A stretch of DNA of 42,722 nucleotides, taken from assembly GCA_027624135.1 (NCBI GenBank), contig JAQBXL010000012.1:1-42722 (forward strand), in the 5' to 3' direction. Below, one piece after another: positions 18,186-26,317 of the stretch. The DNA is from Chloroflexota bacterium (lineage in GTDB: Bacteria > Chloroflexota > Dehalococcoidia > Lucifugimonadales > UBA3495). The position numbers and the translations under genes were made by a program. Below the pieces are notes generated by a model. The model saw nothing but the letters and a program-made list of their open reading frames with translations. It was not told the DNA's origin and ran no database searches. Numbering within the stretch: position 1 is the stretch's first letter; every line of letters begins with the position of its first letter.

Positions 18186-18305
18186 TTATACATAGAGAAG
18201 TGGCACGACTCAATTTGTCCACCCATCGAGAATTGGTGGAGCGAGTAGGGGCGGGATTTAAACCCTCCTCTACCTGTGTGTGATGATATTTGGGTTGGTG
18301 AGGGA

Positions 18306-19715
18306 TTATTCGGTGGAAAGCAACGCCGCCAACTGCCGGACATCGCTCATCTGGTCCAGAGATTCCACCGCCGCGATGATCTCCTTCTGGCGGTCTGAAC
18401 TGATTACTGGTGATGAAAGCAGATGGAACTTCTCTTTCATCTCGTCCCATGTCACTGGGTTCTCCGGGTCGCCCTTGGGATAACCCAGTTCGCTGCGCAG
18501 TGTTCGGCCGTCATTGGTGTCGACCTCAGCCCAGGCGGCCATCTGCCGGGGGGCCAAGCCGTCCAACTTGGGGTCAGTGATGCACTGGACCCGCTGCATC
18601 ACGTGTTTTACCTGCGGATCGTCGGGCATGCCCAGTTGGTATTCGCTCAGATAAGCGCTGCCGTGGGTCAGCGCCACCGCCGCGCCGAAGGGCATGCTGA
18701 ACTGCATGTCCACCACCGACTTGGGGTTTCGTTTGGCCTCGATGGGTTCGGAAACCAATTTCATTCCCGCGCTGAGAACTCCGACCCGTACCTCCGATAC
18801 ATCCATGGGATTGATGCCGTAAGTGCGCTTCAGGTCCAGCAGACAATCGATTGGCCCCTGCTTGAAGCGGCAGCAGGTGTGTGGCTTGATGCTGGTCCGG
18901 GTGATCAGATACTCTTCGCCCAGGTCTTTCAGCACCAGGCTAGGGTCGGGATCACCGGAATAAGCTTGCAGGAAGCCGTCTCGGCCTTCCAAAATCGTGG
19001 TCGGTCCTGTGAACCCTGACCTGGCCAAAAGAGCGGCCCAGATACAGCTATGGGAGGCCCAGCCCGGATGAAACCGCTTGGTCCAAGCCCCTTGCGCCAG
19101 GTATTCCATGCTGCCAGAGGTCTGACTACCCGCGATGCCGAGGGCGTGGACGAATGAGTCGCCCTTCAATTCCAACAGCCGGGCCGCAACTGCCGCAGCT
19201 CCAAAGGCGCCGCAGGTTCCGGTTGGGTGGAATCCCCTGGAGTAATGCTCTGCGCCTTTGGAGCTGCGGCCCAACCGGCAGATGACGTCGTATCCGGCCA
19301 CCACTGCCGCAATGAACTGTTTCCCGCTCACGTCGGTTACGTCGGCCATCGCCAGAGCGGTGGGGAAGGCGGTGACGCCAGGATGGTGGACTGCCTCGTT
19401 GTTTACGTCGTCCATCTCGATGCTGTGGAACGCCGTTCCGTTCGCCATGGCAGCGTACTCTGGCAGGGCCCTAGTGCTAGTGCCGACGATCGCAGATGGC
19501 CCGCTCCGGCCGACGCTTTCGAAGGCCTGGACCATTGTCTTTGCTGTGTCGGTGGTTGAGCCATTCAGTGTCACACCGGCGAAGTCGAGGCATAGGTACT
19601 TGGCCCAGTCGACCACATCTGGCGAAAGGTCTTCGTAATCCAGATTGCTGGCGTACGCGCCCAATACTCGGGTTATCTGGCTTTCGTCTTTGTTGTCCAT
19701 GTTGTTTCGGACCAT
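18306..19715 (-). CDS. MmgE/PrpD family protein
   Basis: A 469-residue member of the MmgE/PrpD family (2-methylcitrate dehydratase, cis-aconitate decarboxylase and relatives), cytosolic. Family blocks are present: FHSIEMDDVNNEAVHHPG early, GFHPTGTCGAFGAAA in the middle, FHPGWASHSCIW, and KPHTCCRFKQGPIDCLLDL before the C-terminal lid. GGGAGG lies 7-8 bases before ATG 19715, favouring that start over the ATG five codons in. No prpB, prpC or citrate synthase gene is nearby, so a methylcitrate role is not supported. In this lineage such genes more likely act in catabolism of organic acids. Divergent from the ferritin-like/monooxygenase operon. Confidence 0.9.
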   Translation of the reverse strand: MVRNNMDNKDESQITRVLGAYASNLDYEDLSPDVVDWAKYLCLDFAGVTLNGSTTDTAKTMVQAFESVGRSGPSAIVGTSTRALPEYAAMANGTAFHSIEMDDVNNEAVHHPGVTAFPTALAMADVTDVSGKQFIAAVVAGYDVICRLGRSSKGAEHYSRGFHPTGTCGAFGAAAVAARLLELKGDSFVHALGIAGSQTSGSMEYLAQGAWTKRFHPGWASHSCIWAALLARSGFTGPTTILEGRDGFLQAYSGDPDPSLVLKDLGEEYLITRTSIKPHTCCRFKQGPIDCLLDLKRTYGINPMDVSEVRVGVLSAGMKLVSEPIEAKRNPKSVVDMQFSMPFGAAVALTHGSAYLSEYQLGMPDDPQVKHVMQRVQCITDPKLDGLAPRQMAAWAEVDTNDGRTLRSELGYPKGDPENPVTWDEMKEKFHLLSSPVISSDRQKEIIAAVESLDQMSDVRQLAALLSTE

Positions 19716-19772
19716 TATTCGTCCCTCCCGGCGGTGGAAGAATAAGCGTGGAAGAATCGAGGAAATTCGGCG

Positions 19773-19798
19773 ATGCCGATTTTCGGCATTCTAGCATA
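19773..19798 (-). promoter_or_regulatory. Extended -10 and 7-3-7 palindrome before the MmgE/PrpD gene
   Basis: On the minus strand TGCTAGAAT (within 19788-19796) is an extended -10. It abuts a perfect palindrome ATGCCGA-TTT-TCGGCAT (19773-19789) that would cover the transcription start, a typical repressor-site position. Confidence 0.4.
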
Positions 19799-19821
19799 CG
19801 CGGCGCCCAAACCACGCCCGA

Positions 19822-19850
19822 TTGACACTCCTTGGGCGGCGCACTACACT
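19822..19850 (+). promoter_or_regulatory. Promoter of the ferritin-like/monooxygenase operon
   Basis: Perfect TTGACA (19822-19827), a 17-bp spacer and TACACT (19845-19850). Predicted start is near 19857, 43 bases before the ATG at 19900. Confidence 0.6.
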
Positions 19851-19899
19851 CCAGGCAACTTACTGAAACCAAACTTGCGACGCTAGGAGCAGTGCCGAT

Positions 19900-20358
19900 A
19901 TGACCTCAAAACCTCAATACATCGCCCTTCTAAATGACATTCGTCTCCAAGAGAACCGGGCCGGCGTGTACCTGGAAGCGTGGGCCAATACGACAGACAA
20001 CAAAGACCTTAAAGAATGCCTGTCTTTCGTGGCGGCGCGGGAGTACAGCCACGGAGATATCTTCGAGCGCCGGGTCAAAGAACTTGGGTTTGGTAATGAA
20101 GAGATTGAGGACCCCGAATTTGACGAGAAGGTCCGTGTGGTCTCATCTGACATATCCGATGCCGATAAGATCGCCTGGCTCAAGGAATCGCGGTCAAGGC
20201 AGGCTACTCCCAGTGTGCGCGAGCGGTATGAAATTGCTACAGATGATGAATCCGTGGACCCGCTGACCCGATCGCTGCTGCGGTGGTTCACCGACGTCGA
20301 GAACGACTCGGTGGTTAAGATGGGTGGGGTCTACGCCCAGATCGAGAACGCGGGTTAA
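19900..20358 (+). CDS. Ferritin-like domain protein (hypothetical)
   Basis: A 152-residue, mostly helical protein. Glu18 and Glu26 in the first helix and Glu48-x2-His51 (REYSHGDIFERR) in the second resemble half of a ferritin/rubrerythrin di-iron site. The matching second ExxH is not clear: the last helix has DVENDSV with no His. It may bind metal incompletely or be structural. It is the first gene of a run with the flavin monooxygenase, which starts only 5 bases after its stop, so a linked function such as oxygen or metal handling is possible but unproven. Confidence 0.65.
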   Translation: MTSKPQYIALLNDIRLQENRAGVYLEAWANTTDNKDLKECLSFVAAREYSHGDIFERRVKELGFGNEEIEDPEFDEKVRVVSSDISDADKIAWLKESRSRQATPSVRERYEIATDDESVDPLTRSLLRWFTDVENDSVVKMGGVYAQIENAG

Positions 20359-20363
20359 CAGGT

Positions 20364-21479
20364 ATGAAATTCGGAGCCTTCTTCGTGGGCCAGCGGCCCC
20401 AACTGCACGAGCAATACGACGACGAGCATAAGGCCAACCCAAACCCCGTGAGCCGCACCGACGTGGAGGTCTACCAAGACATCCTAAAGGGCGCGGAACT
20501 GGCGGAGGAGTTGGGCTTTGATTCGGTCTGGATCGCCGAACACGCGTTCAGCGAACACAGCATCATCAGCTCGCCCCACAGCTTGCTGGCCGCCATCGCC
20601 GCCCGCACTAAGAAGGTTCAGATCGGTGTGGCGTGCACCATAGTCCCCTGGCACGCACCGCTGCGGCTGGCTCAAGACTTGGCCACGATCGATATCATCA
20701 GCGGTGGCCTGGTTGTTGTCGGCGTAGGGCGGGGGTACCAGAAACGGGAGTTTGATATCTACGGCATCGACATAGCCGAGTCCAGGGACCGGTTCGTCGA
20801 GGGGATGGATATCGCCGTCAAAGCATGGACCGAAGAGCGTTTCGCCTACAAAGGCCAGTTCTTCAATTTCCCCGAGGTCATGGTGATTCCCAAACCCGTG
20901 CAGCAGCCCCACCCAACGATCTTGATGGCAGTGACCCACAGCCCTGAGTCTGTGGAGATCGCGGTCTCCAACCGCTGGGGCTTGTTCACCGTGGGCAGCA
21001 GTTTCTTCCCAGCCTCGCCTGATTCGGATCAGAACCTGATCAGCCTCTATCATCGGCGCATGCTCGAAGAGGGAGTGGCGCCGGATGATATCGATATTGC
21101 GGCCGTGCGAAACGTCTATGTGTCGCCTACGGATGACGAAGCCATCGACTTGTTGACCCCCCGGCTGCAATGGGCTGGGGACATGGGGGAATTTCTTCGC
21201 AGGCCGGTCGCTGATATGGCTGCGGCCCCCGGAGGCCTTAGAGGCTACGAGAGCTATGTGCGCGACCCCTTCATCGAGCCAGACCTGGTGGCCGAGCGCG
21301 GGAAAGAGGGCATGGCGGCCATCGGCAGTCCAGAGAAGGTCACCAGCGCTATCAAAGAATTAGAAGACAATCACGTCAACCACTTCATAAGCTATCTCGA
21401 TGCTGGCGGACTTGATTTCGACCAGGTATCCAGTTCGTTGAGGCTGTTCGCCGAAAAAGTGATGCCCAACTTCCGGTGA
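20364..21479 (+). CDS. LLM-class flavin-dependent monooxygenase
   Basis: A 371-residue luciferase-like TIM-barrel enzyme (bacterial luciferase, alkanesulfonate and nitrilotriacetate monooxygenase superfamily). It starts MKFGAFF and has FDSVWIAEHAF, QIGVACTIVPWHAPLRLAQDLATID and GVGRGYQKREFDIYGID, all family blocks. These enzymes use reduced FMN (or F420) and O2 to oxidise organosulfur, aromatic or cyclic ketone substrates. The substrate is not readable. A flavin reductase gene at 32316 could supply reduced flavin, though it is not linked. It is tightly coupled to the ferritin-like gene and followed by a metallo-hydrolase. Confidence 0.93.
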   Translation: MKFGAFFVGQRPQLHEQYDDEHKANPNPVSRTDVEVYQDILKGAELAEELGFDSVWIAEHAFSEHSIISSPHSLLAAIAARTKKVQIGVACTIVPWHAPLRLAQDLATIDIISGGLVVVGVGRGYQKREFDIYGIDIAESRDRFVEGMDIAVKAWTEERFAYKGQFFNFPEVMVIPKPVQQPHPTILMAVTHSPESVEIAVSNRWGLFTVGSSFFPASPDSDQNLISLYHRRMLEEGVAPDDIDIAAVRNVYVSPTDDEAIDLLTPRLQWAGDMGEFLRRPVADMAAAPGGLRGYESYVRDPFIEPDLVAERGKEGMAAIGSPEKVTSAIKELEDNHVNHFISYLDAGGLDFDQVSSSLRLFAEKVMPNFR

Positions 21480-21540
21480 TATTCATGTCTAAACGTGAAG
21501 GTTGGCCGCCGGAATGGCCGCCGAAAAGGACAAACTGACC

Positions 21541-22302
21541 ATGGCGACACTGGATGTACTGACCTACGGATTTGCACTAACCACCGACCAAGGTTCATTC
21601 GGATACTCCACCAACTCGTTGCTCCGGGTGGGAAACCACAATATCCTCATCGACACCGGGCCATCGTCGCGCCGCCCTTTCTTGGTCAAGGCGCTGAAAG
21701 CCAAGGGTCTTGAAACCGACGACATCGACATCGTCATCCTGACCCACATGCACTGGGACCACTGCCAGAACACCGACCTGTTCACCAAGGCTAGGGTGTT
21801 GGTTAACCCCACGGAGATCGACTACGCTCGCAATCCGAACAAGTGGGACCTGGCCGTGGCCTCAGGGATGGCCGACATGATGCGGAACATGAAGGTTGAA
21901 ACCGTATCAGAGGGAGACACGATAGTGGATGGCGTTTCGATCATCGAAACCCCCGGCCACACCAAGGGTCACATGAGTATCCTGGCCGACATCGACGGCG
22001 AGAAAGTCCTGTTGGCCGGTGACGCCATGCCCGAGAGCGGCACCGTGGCGCGTGGGCTGCCCTACAACGTCTTCTGGGACGTGGCTGACGCCCAGGAAAG
22101 CGTCGAAAAGATGTTGTCGGCCTCCAATGTTTTCTATCCGGGACACGACCGTCCCTTCCGGGTCGAGGGCGACGAGATCAACTATCTGGAAGGCCCTGAG
22201 AACATCCTTGTCATGGACAGCACCGAGGGCGGCGGGACCGCTTCGCTTACATTCACGGTTTCCGCGTCCCGCACTGTGAACGTGGACATCGTCCAGAAGT
22301 AA
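21541..22302 (+). CDS. Metallo-beta-lactamase-fold hydrolase, AHL-lactonase-like
   Basis: A 253-residue metallo-beta-lactamase-fold enzyme. The dinuclear metal motif is complete: His69-x-His71-x-Asp73-His74 (THMHWDHCQN), His140 in TPGHTKGH, Asp161 in LAGDAM and His202 in YPGHDRPF. This set is typical of N-acyl-homoserine lactonases and other lactone hydrolases. Given the monooxygenase encoded upstream, opening of a lactone made by Baeyer-Villiger-type oxidation is a plausible role, but this is inference. AAGGA precedes ATG 21541; ATG 21514 is an alternative start adding nine residues. A strong terminator ends the operon. Confidence 0.88.
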   Translation: MATLDVLTYGFALTTDQGSFGYSTNSLLRVGNHNILIDTGPSSRRPFLVKALKAKGLETDDIDIVILTHMHWDHCQNTDLFTKARVLVNPTEIDYARNPNKWDLAVASGMADMMRNMKVETVSEGDTIVDGVSIIETPGHTKGHMSILADIDGEKVLLAGDAMPESGTVARGLPYNVFWDVADAQESVEKMLSASNVFYPGHDRPFRVEGDEINYLEGPENILVMDSTEGGGTASLTFTVSASRTVNVDIVQK

Positions 22303-22323
22303 TATTGCCTGAGTAATTAACTA

Positions 22324-22362
22324 ACGGTCCAGGGTCTTGGATCGTCCCTGGGCCGTTTTTTT
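22324..22362 (+). terminator. Terminator of the monooxygenase operon
   Basis: ACGGTCCAGGG (22324-22334) pairs with CCCTGGGCCGT (22346-22356), 11 bp with one G-U, followed by seven T residues. It lies 22 bases after the metallo-hydrolase stop codon. Confidence 0.9.
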
Positions 22363-22400
22363 GATTCAAGCCCATAAACTCACGGAGTGACTTCCCGAAT

Positions 22401-22628
22401 ATGGCGACCACATCACTCACAGTTGACCCAGCCTTTACCCTAGCTGCCCATGTTTGGGGAACCAGCTTGGATACGGATGATTTGAAGGATAAATTCCGTG
22501 ATTGCGCCGCTCACGCCTTGAATCCCCCGTCGATGGCATCGGTCGACCGGATTATGGCCTTGATCCTGGAGCCAGGAGCAATGGCCGATTCCAGGGATCT
22601 GTTCAGCCTGCCAGCAGTTCCCGAATAG
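22401..22628 (+). pseudogene. Small ORF resembling the C-terminal tail of an MmgE/PrpD protein
   Basis: A 75-codon frame. Residues 27-75 line up by eye with the last 45 residues of the MmgE/PrpD protein encoded at 18306-19715: DDLKDKF here, DEMKEKF there, then a DRIMALI-like helix and MADSRDL against MSDVRQL. The catalytic domain is missing. It is probably the surviving tail of a lost paralogue that acquired an upstream ATG; a genuine small protein cannot be excluded. A weak GGAG lies 13 bases before the ATG. Confidence 0.4.
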
Positions 22629-22695
22629 CTGTTCGAATCATATAATTGGCCGGGACCCAGATTAAATCGTTAGACCGGCCAGCGGGAAGGTTTAT

Positions 22696-24390
22696 TTGTC
22701 CACAGATACCGTTATCAAAGACGCTATGGATTCCTTGCTTAGGGCCCGTCCCGGGTTCTGGTCCCGAACGGCTTGCGGCGTCACCCGGTCATTGGCGCCC
22801 ATCCAGGCATTATTGGACCGGAATGCTTATTCCATCGAGACCTCCCGGACCCGCATCCTCTTGGTCGGCGGCCTTTCTGGTGAGGAGGGCGACGTGAATA
22901 TGGCGCTTCACGCCCTGGAGTTGTTCGCTGGTGGCGGTGACGCCCTTTCTCTGCGTATCGCGCTCAGCGCGGTGCCGTGCGCCAATCCCGACGGCCTGCG
23001 CCTGAACGCTGCCCCCGGCAACGGAGCGGGCGGCAATCCCTCCGGCACCTACCCGCCTGAAGGCAAGTTCTATTATGACCCGGAGGAACCTGAGAAACGC
23101 TATTTGTGGCGGTGGATCTGCTCCCAGGCCCCCGATCTGGTCTTGGAATTGAAGGTGGGCACGTCGGTTACTTGGGAACACAACCAGGCTGGCCAAAACC
23201 TGGCGCCGGGACTCGCCGCAAAAATCATCTCAGGTGAGCAAGGGCTTCTGGCGGCCCTTGGCACCGGCCATCCCGACGGCCTGGGAACCATACCGGGACT
23301 GCGGTTCACTGCCACGGAAGAGCAACTGCCCAGGGAGCTGAGCCGTTTGTTCAGCATGCTGCGGCACCTAGATGTGCTGACGAAGTCCGACGCGAGGAAG
23401 GCATTGGACACCCGCCGCGCCCGCTCAAGGATGGAGATCGCGAATGTGCTGGCATCGGCATACGGCCACACGTTCAACCCTGTCGTTTACACCCAGGGGG
23501 TACCTATCAGTGGCCGGCTCAGATTACACGCCTTGGAGCCGGAAGGAGAAAACCCGGCGAGGGATATCGTCCCGTTGCTGGAGTCATTTACCTCGGCCGG
23601 CCTGCCTCAAGACCTGGCCCCATCGGCGTTGGCGTCGGTGGTCTGGGCCGAAGAATTATCCGATATCACCGGGGACGCGCGCTATAACAACCTCGTCATA
23701 GCCGCCGCGAACCGGTTCGAAGCGACTGGCCACGGCAGCGCTCCCAAACCCTGCGATCCCGATTTTCGCACCGAAGACATGTTTATGAGCGGGGCGATCC
23801 TGGGAAGGGCGTTCAAGCTGACCGGGGACACAAAGTACGCGGATATCTTGGTGAATCTTTTGTTGGACGGGAGGATCCAGCAGGACCACGGTCTGTTCTG
23901 GCACTGCCGCCTGTCTGCCTACTACTGGGGCCGGAGCAACGGGTTCGCCGCCATGGGCTTGGCCGAATCCTTGACCTATCTGTCGCAAGATCACCTCCAA
24001 CGCCCAGCGGTACTGTCGATGTACACCCGGCTCATGGCTTCGCTACGTCGGTTGCAACACCCGTCCGGTCTCCTGACCCAGGTGTTGGACTTTCCTGGGT
24101 CGTATCTTGAGTTCACCGTCACCTGCATGATGGGCTATGCCATGGCCCGTGGACTCCGCTTGGGGCTCCTCTCCAATGAATTCCGGGAGACCGTTGACCT
24201 GGCTTGGCAGGGAATAGCGGAGCGCATCGACGAAGTCGGCAACGTGGTGGATGGCTGCGCCAGCACCGGTGTGCAGAATAACGTCCGGGATTATCTGGAC
24301 CGTCCGGCCATCTTCGGCTTTGACGACCGCAGCGGCGGAATGGCCCTCTGGTTTGCCGTGGAGATGGAACGGCTAGACCGCGGGATCTGA
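22696..24390 (+). CDS. M14-carboxypeptidase-like domain fused to a GH88/GH105-like barrel
   Basis: A 564-residue protein starting at TTG behind GGAAGG. Residues about 50-200 resemble M14 zinc peptidases or deacylases: RILLVGGLSGEEGDV (53-67), VPCANPDGLRL (93-103) and APDLVLELKVG (145-155). However the two zinc-ligand His positions read Ser61 (usual GGxHGxE) and Lys153 (usual DLxLELHxG), so the site looks dead. Residues about 290-560 resemble the alpha/alpha barrel of unsaturated glycuronyl hydrolases (GH88/GH105): TEDMFMSGAILGRAFKLTGD (Asp361 a candidate catalytic residue), YYWGRSNGFAAMGLAESL, and a closing SGGMALWFAVEMERL helix. There is no signal peptide. It may act on intracellular uronic or aminosugar compounds. 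Domain borders and the barrel family are judged from motifs only. Confidence 0.65.
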   Translation: MSTDTVIKDAMDSLLRARPGFWSRTACGVTRSLAPIQALLDRNAYSIETSRTRILLVGGLSGEEGDVNMALHALELFAGGGDALSLRIALSAVPCANPDGLRLNAAPGNGAGGNPSGTYPPEGKFYYDPEEPEKRYLWRWICSQAPDLVLELKVGTSVTWEHNQAGQNLAPGLAAKIISGEQGLLAALGTGHPDGLGTIPGLRFTATEEQLPRELSRLFSMLRHLDVLTKSDARKALDTRRARSRMEIANVLASAYGHTFNPVVYTQGVPISGRLRLHALEPEGENPARDIVPLLESFTSAGLPQDLAPSALASVVWAEELSDITGDARYNNLVIAAANRFEATGHGSAPKPCDPDFRTEDMFMSGAILGRAFKLTGDTKYADILVNLLLDGRIQQDHGLFWHCRLSAYYWGRSNGFAAMGLAESLTYLSQDHLQRPAVLSMYTRLMASLRRLQHPSGLLTQVLDFPGSYLEFTVTCMMGYAMARGLRLGLLSNEFRETVDLAWQGIAERIDEVGNVVDGCASTGVQNNVRDYLDRPAIFGFDDRSGGMALWFAVEMERLDRGI

Positions 24391-24430
24391 TTTTGCGATT
24401 GGGGTTGATACTCCAGATTCAATGACTAAT

Positions 24431-24780
24431 TTACGGCGACCAAATTGTAGGCGAATGATTTTCCATTGTCTGACGTTTTAGCGATGCGAATATTCGGTCT
24501 GACAAGTAACTGAAATTTTGTGGCGGCTTGATGCTCGAATTCAATGTCGATAGATGAACTGGCGTGATTAGAGGGGTCACGTTACCGATTACCAGGGCTA
24601 AGGCTTTTTGAGCACCCGCAAAATATTCTTTGAACTCAGAATATGAAATACCACCGACGGCTTGGTAACTCTTCCACAGTGCAGCGGGAGAGGCCTGATC
24701 TATTTTTTCGATTTCGAAAAACCAATTATCTTCTTGATTGGAGCGGTGGCGTATACGACGATATCCGTCACGTGCTGAGC
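24431..24780 (-). pseudogene. Frameshifted remnant of a PUA-like/ASCH-type predicted RNA-binding regulator
   Basis: On the minus strand one frame reads TDIVVYATAPIKKIIGF (from about 24768). The next frame continues FEIEKIDQASPAALW, then ISYSEFKEYFAGAQKALAL, then KPPQNFSYL and ends at TAA (24431-24433). Joined, this is the layout of the COG4933-like PUA/ASCH family (YATSP-KKIVGEFEI, LW, EFxEYFxG, PPQSFxYL). The break is explained by one missing base in a T-run (complement of A at 24717-24721). The N-terminal 30 or so residues are gone, overlapped by the cyclic-nucleotide-binding gene. The rest of the 24391-24833 gap shows nothing. Confidence 0.5.
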
Positions 24781-24833
24781 AAAGCTACTTCCCCTACCCC
24801 CATCTGGAGCCTGAGCGGACGGAACCCACCTTG

Positions 24834-25244
24834 ATGGGGGAGTTTTCTGAGAAAGACTTGCTTAAGGTCTACTCTGTAGGCAAGGTCCAAAGCTTTCGTG
24901 CCGGAGAGATCATGGTTACGGAATGGTCTGGCGAGCCTGCTCTTTACGTAATCATGGAAGGGACCGCCGAGGTTCTCATGCCGAGGAGGAATGGCTGGTA
25001 TAAGCTGGCATCCTTGGGCCCCGCTGGGGTCTTTGGCGAACTGTCGTTCTTCGACCGCCTGACCCGGTCCGCCCGCGTTGTGGTCCTCATCGAATGCAAT
25101 GTGCTGAAGATTGATGACCACGCTTTCGAGAGCCTGCGTGAGATCGACACCAAGCTGGCCCTCAATCTCGTGCTGGACTTGGGCAAGATGCTCAGCCACC
25201 GATTGCGGAATATGAACGACCTGGTTCGGACACTAGTCAGATAA
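24834..25244 (+). CDS. Cyclic-nucleotide-binding domain protein
   Basis: A 136-residue protein made of a single CNB (CRP-type sensor) domain. It has FRAGEIMVTEW (21-31), the phosphate-binding cassette FGELSFFD (67-74) with Arg78-Ser-Ala, and a C-terminal helix ending LSHRLRNMNDLVRTLVR. There is no DNA-binding helix-turn-helix, kinase or channel domain, so it is a stand-alone sensor that probably acts through a partner. The Glu and Arg of the cassette suggest real cyclic-nucleotide binding. The start is uncertain: ATG 24834 has only a weak ribosome site, and an in-frame TTG at 24738 would add a basic stretch of no recognisable kind. Confidence 0.8.
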   Translation: MGEFSEKDLLKVYSVGKVQSFRAGEIMVTEWSGEPALYVIMEGTAEVLMPRRNGWYKLASLGPAGVFGELSFFDRLTRSARVVVLIECNVLKIDDHAFESLREIDTKLALNLVLDLGKMLSHRLRNMNDLVRTLVR

Positions 25245-25388
25245 CTTTTCTCTACCGGACCTGGTGACATTCGACAGCGCCTCCGCGCAATAACGCGGAC
25301 GGTATGCTCACCGACAGACAGAGAACAACTGACGAGGTGATTGCCGCGCCCCACTGTCCGGCGGCCAACGCTTTTGATTGCAGAAAGA

Positions 25389-26186
25389 TCAGGCGAAGAA
25401 ATTGCGGACCAGGCCCACGAATTCGTCCTTCTTCTCCGATTCCGGGTGGTGGCCGCAATTTGACAGTATCTCCAACCGGGCGCCCTGGATCGCCTGCTGA
25501 TATGCTTCGCCGGCGCTGGTGGGAATCACGGGGTCTTGCTCGCCCCAGACCAATAGCGTAGGCAGGTCCTTCAACCGCGCCAGCAGATGGGGCAAAGCAG
25601 CGTGGTACATGTAGGGACGCCAGGTAAGCCGGGCGGCTTCTTCCCTGGCGCATTCCCAAAGTTCGACCTGTTCTGGGCTGGGCTCTTCAGGGCAGATCGT
25701 GGGAAAATCTCGAGTATTGCTGGGATCGAGATAACTTGATTCCAGGTATTCTTTGGCAACGATCAAGAACATGTCGAGTATCTCGCCCGTTGGCGGCTTG
25801 ATACCGGCCGGAGCGACCAGCGCCATCTTGTTGAATGCCTTGGGAGACTGACAAGCCATCTCCGCTGCTAGCCAACCTCCGAGAGAGAACCCCAGCACGT
25901 TGATCTGCTCCAGTCCCAACTCCTCCAGCGCCCTCAGGTACCAACCAGCTAGGTCGCGCACGGTCATGATCCAATCGAGGCGGTCGGTGATGCCGAAACC
26001 GGGATGGGCCGGCATGTGGAGGGTGAAGTCGCGTGCCAGTTCTTCTGCGTAGGGGAGACGGGGGGGTTGTCCCATCTCATCGTGGAGAACCAATAGGGGA
26101 TCGCCGCTGCCGCCCCTGACGATGTGGAGGTCTAGGCCGGCTACTCGAGTCGTTCCTTCGGTCCAAGTTAAGGAACTGGTTGACAT
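25389..26186 (-). CDS. Alpha/beta hydrolase
   Basis: A 265-residue alpha/beta hydrolase with nucleophile Ser101 in LGFSLGG, acid Asp in WGEQDPVIP and base His in SNCGHHPE. The oxyanion loop is VLHDEMG rather than the usual LHGxG, a variant seen in some C-C bond hydrolases. I chose ATG 26186, since AGGAG sits 8 bases before it on the minus strand. The substrate is unknown. It stands alone between the CNB gene (convergent) and the surface-protein gene (divergent). Confidence 0.88.
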   Translation of the reverse strand: MSTSSLTWTEGTTRVAGLDLHIVRGGSGDPLLVLHDEMGQPPRLPYAEELARDFTLHMPAHPGFGITDRLDWIMTVRDLAGWYLRALEELGLEQINVLGFSLGGWLAAEMACQSPKAFNKMALVAPAGIKPPTGEILDMFLIVAKEYLESSYLDPSNTRDFPTICPEEPSPEQVELWECAREEAARLTWRPYMYHAALPHLLARLKDLPTLLVWGEQDPVIPTSAGEAYQQAIQGARLEILSNCGHHPESEKKDEFVGLVRNFFA

Positions 26187-26317
26187 GGAACTGCTCCTGC
26201 TGAGGAATATTTCGCTCGCCAATGGGCTGGGCACTCTGCCTGGGCGTCCTGATTGTGTGTCGTCTCAATGGGGATTGTCAACCGGCTTATCCCAAAGCCA
26301 ATTTCAAGGCCGTCTTC

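Noticed and set aside
24704-24721. Perfect palindrome TTTTTCGATTTCGAAAAA as an operator of the CNB gene
   Set aside because: It falls inside the decayed PUA-like coding sequence, where it encodes the FEIEK stretch, so it is explained by codons.
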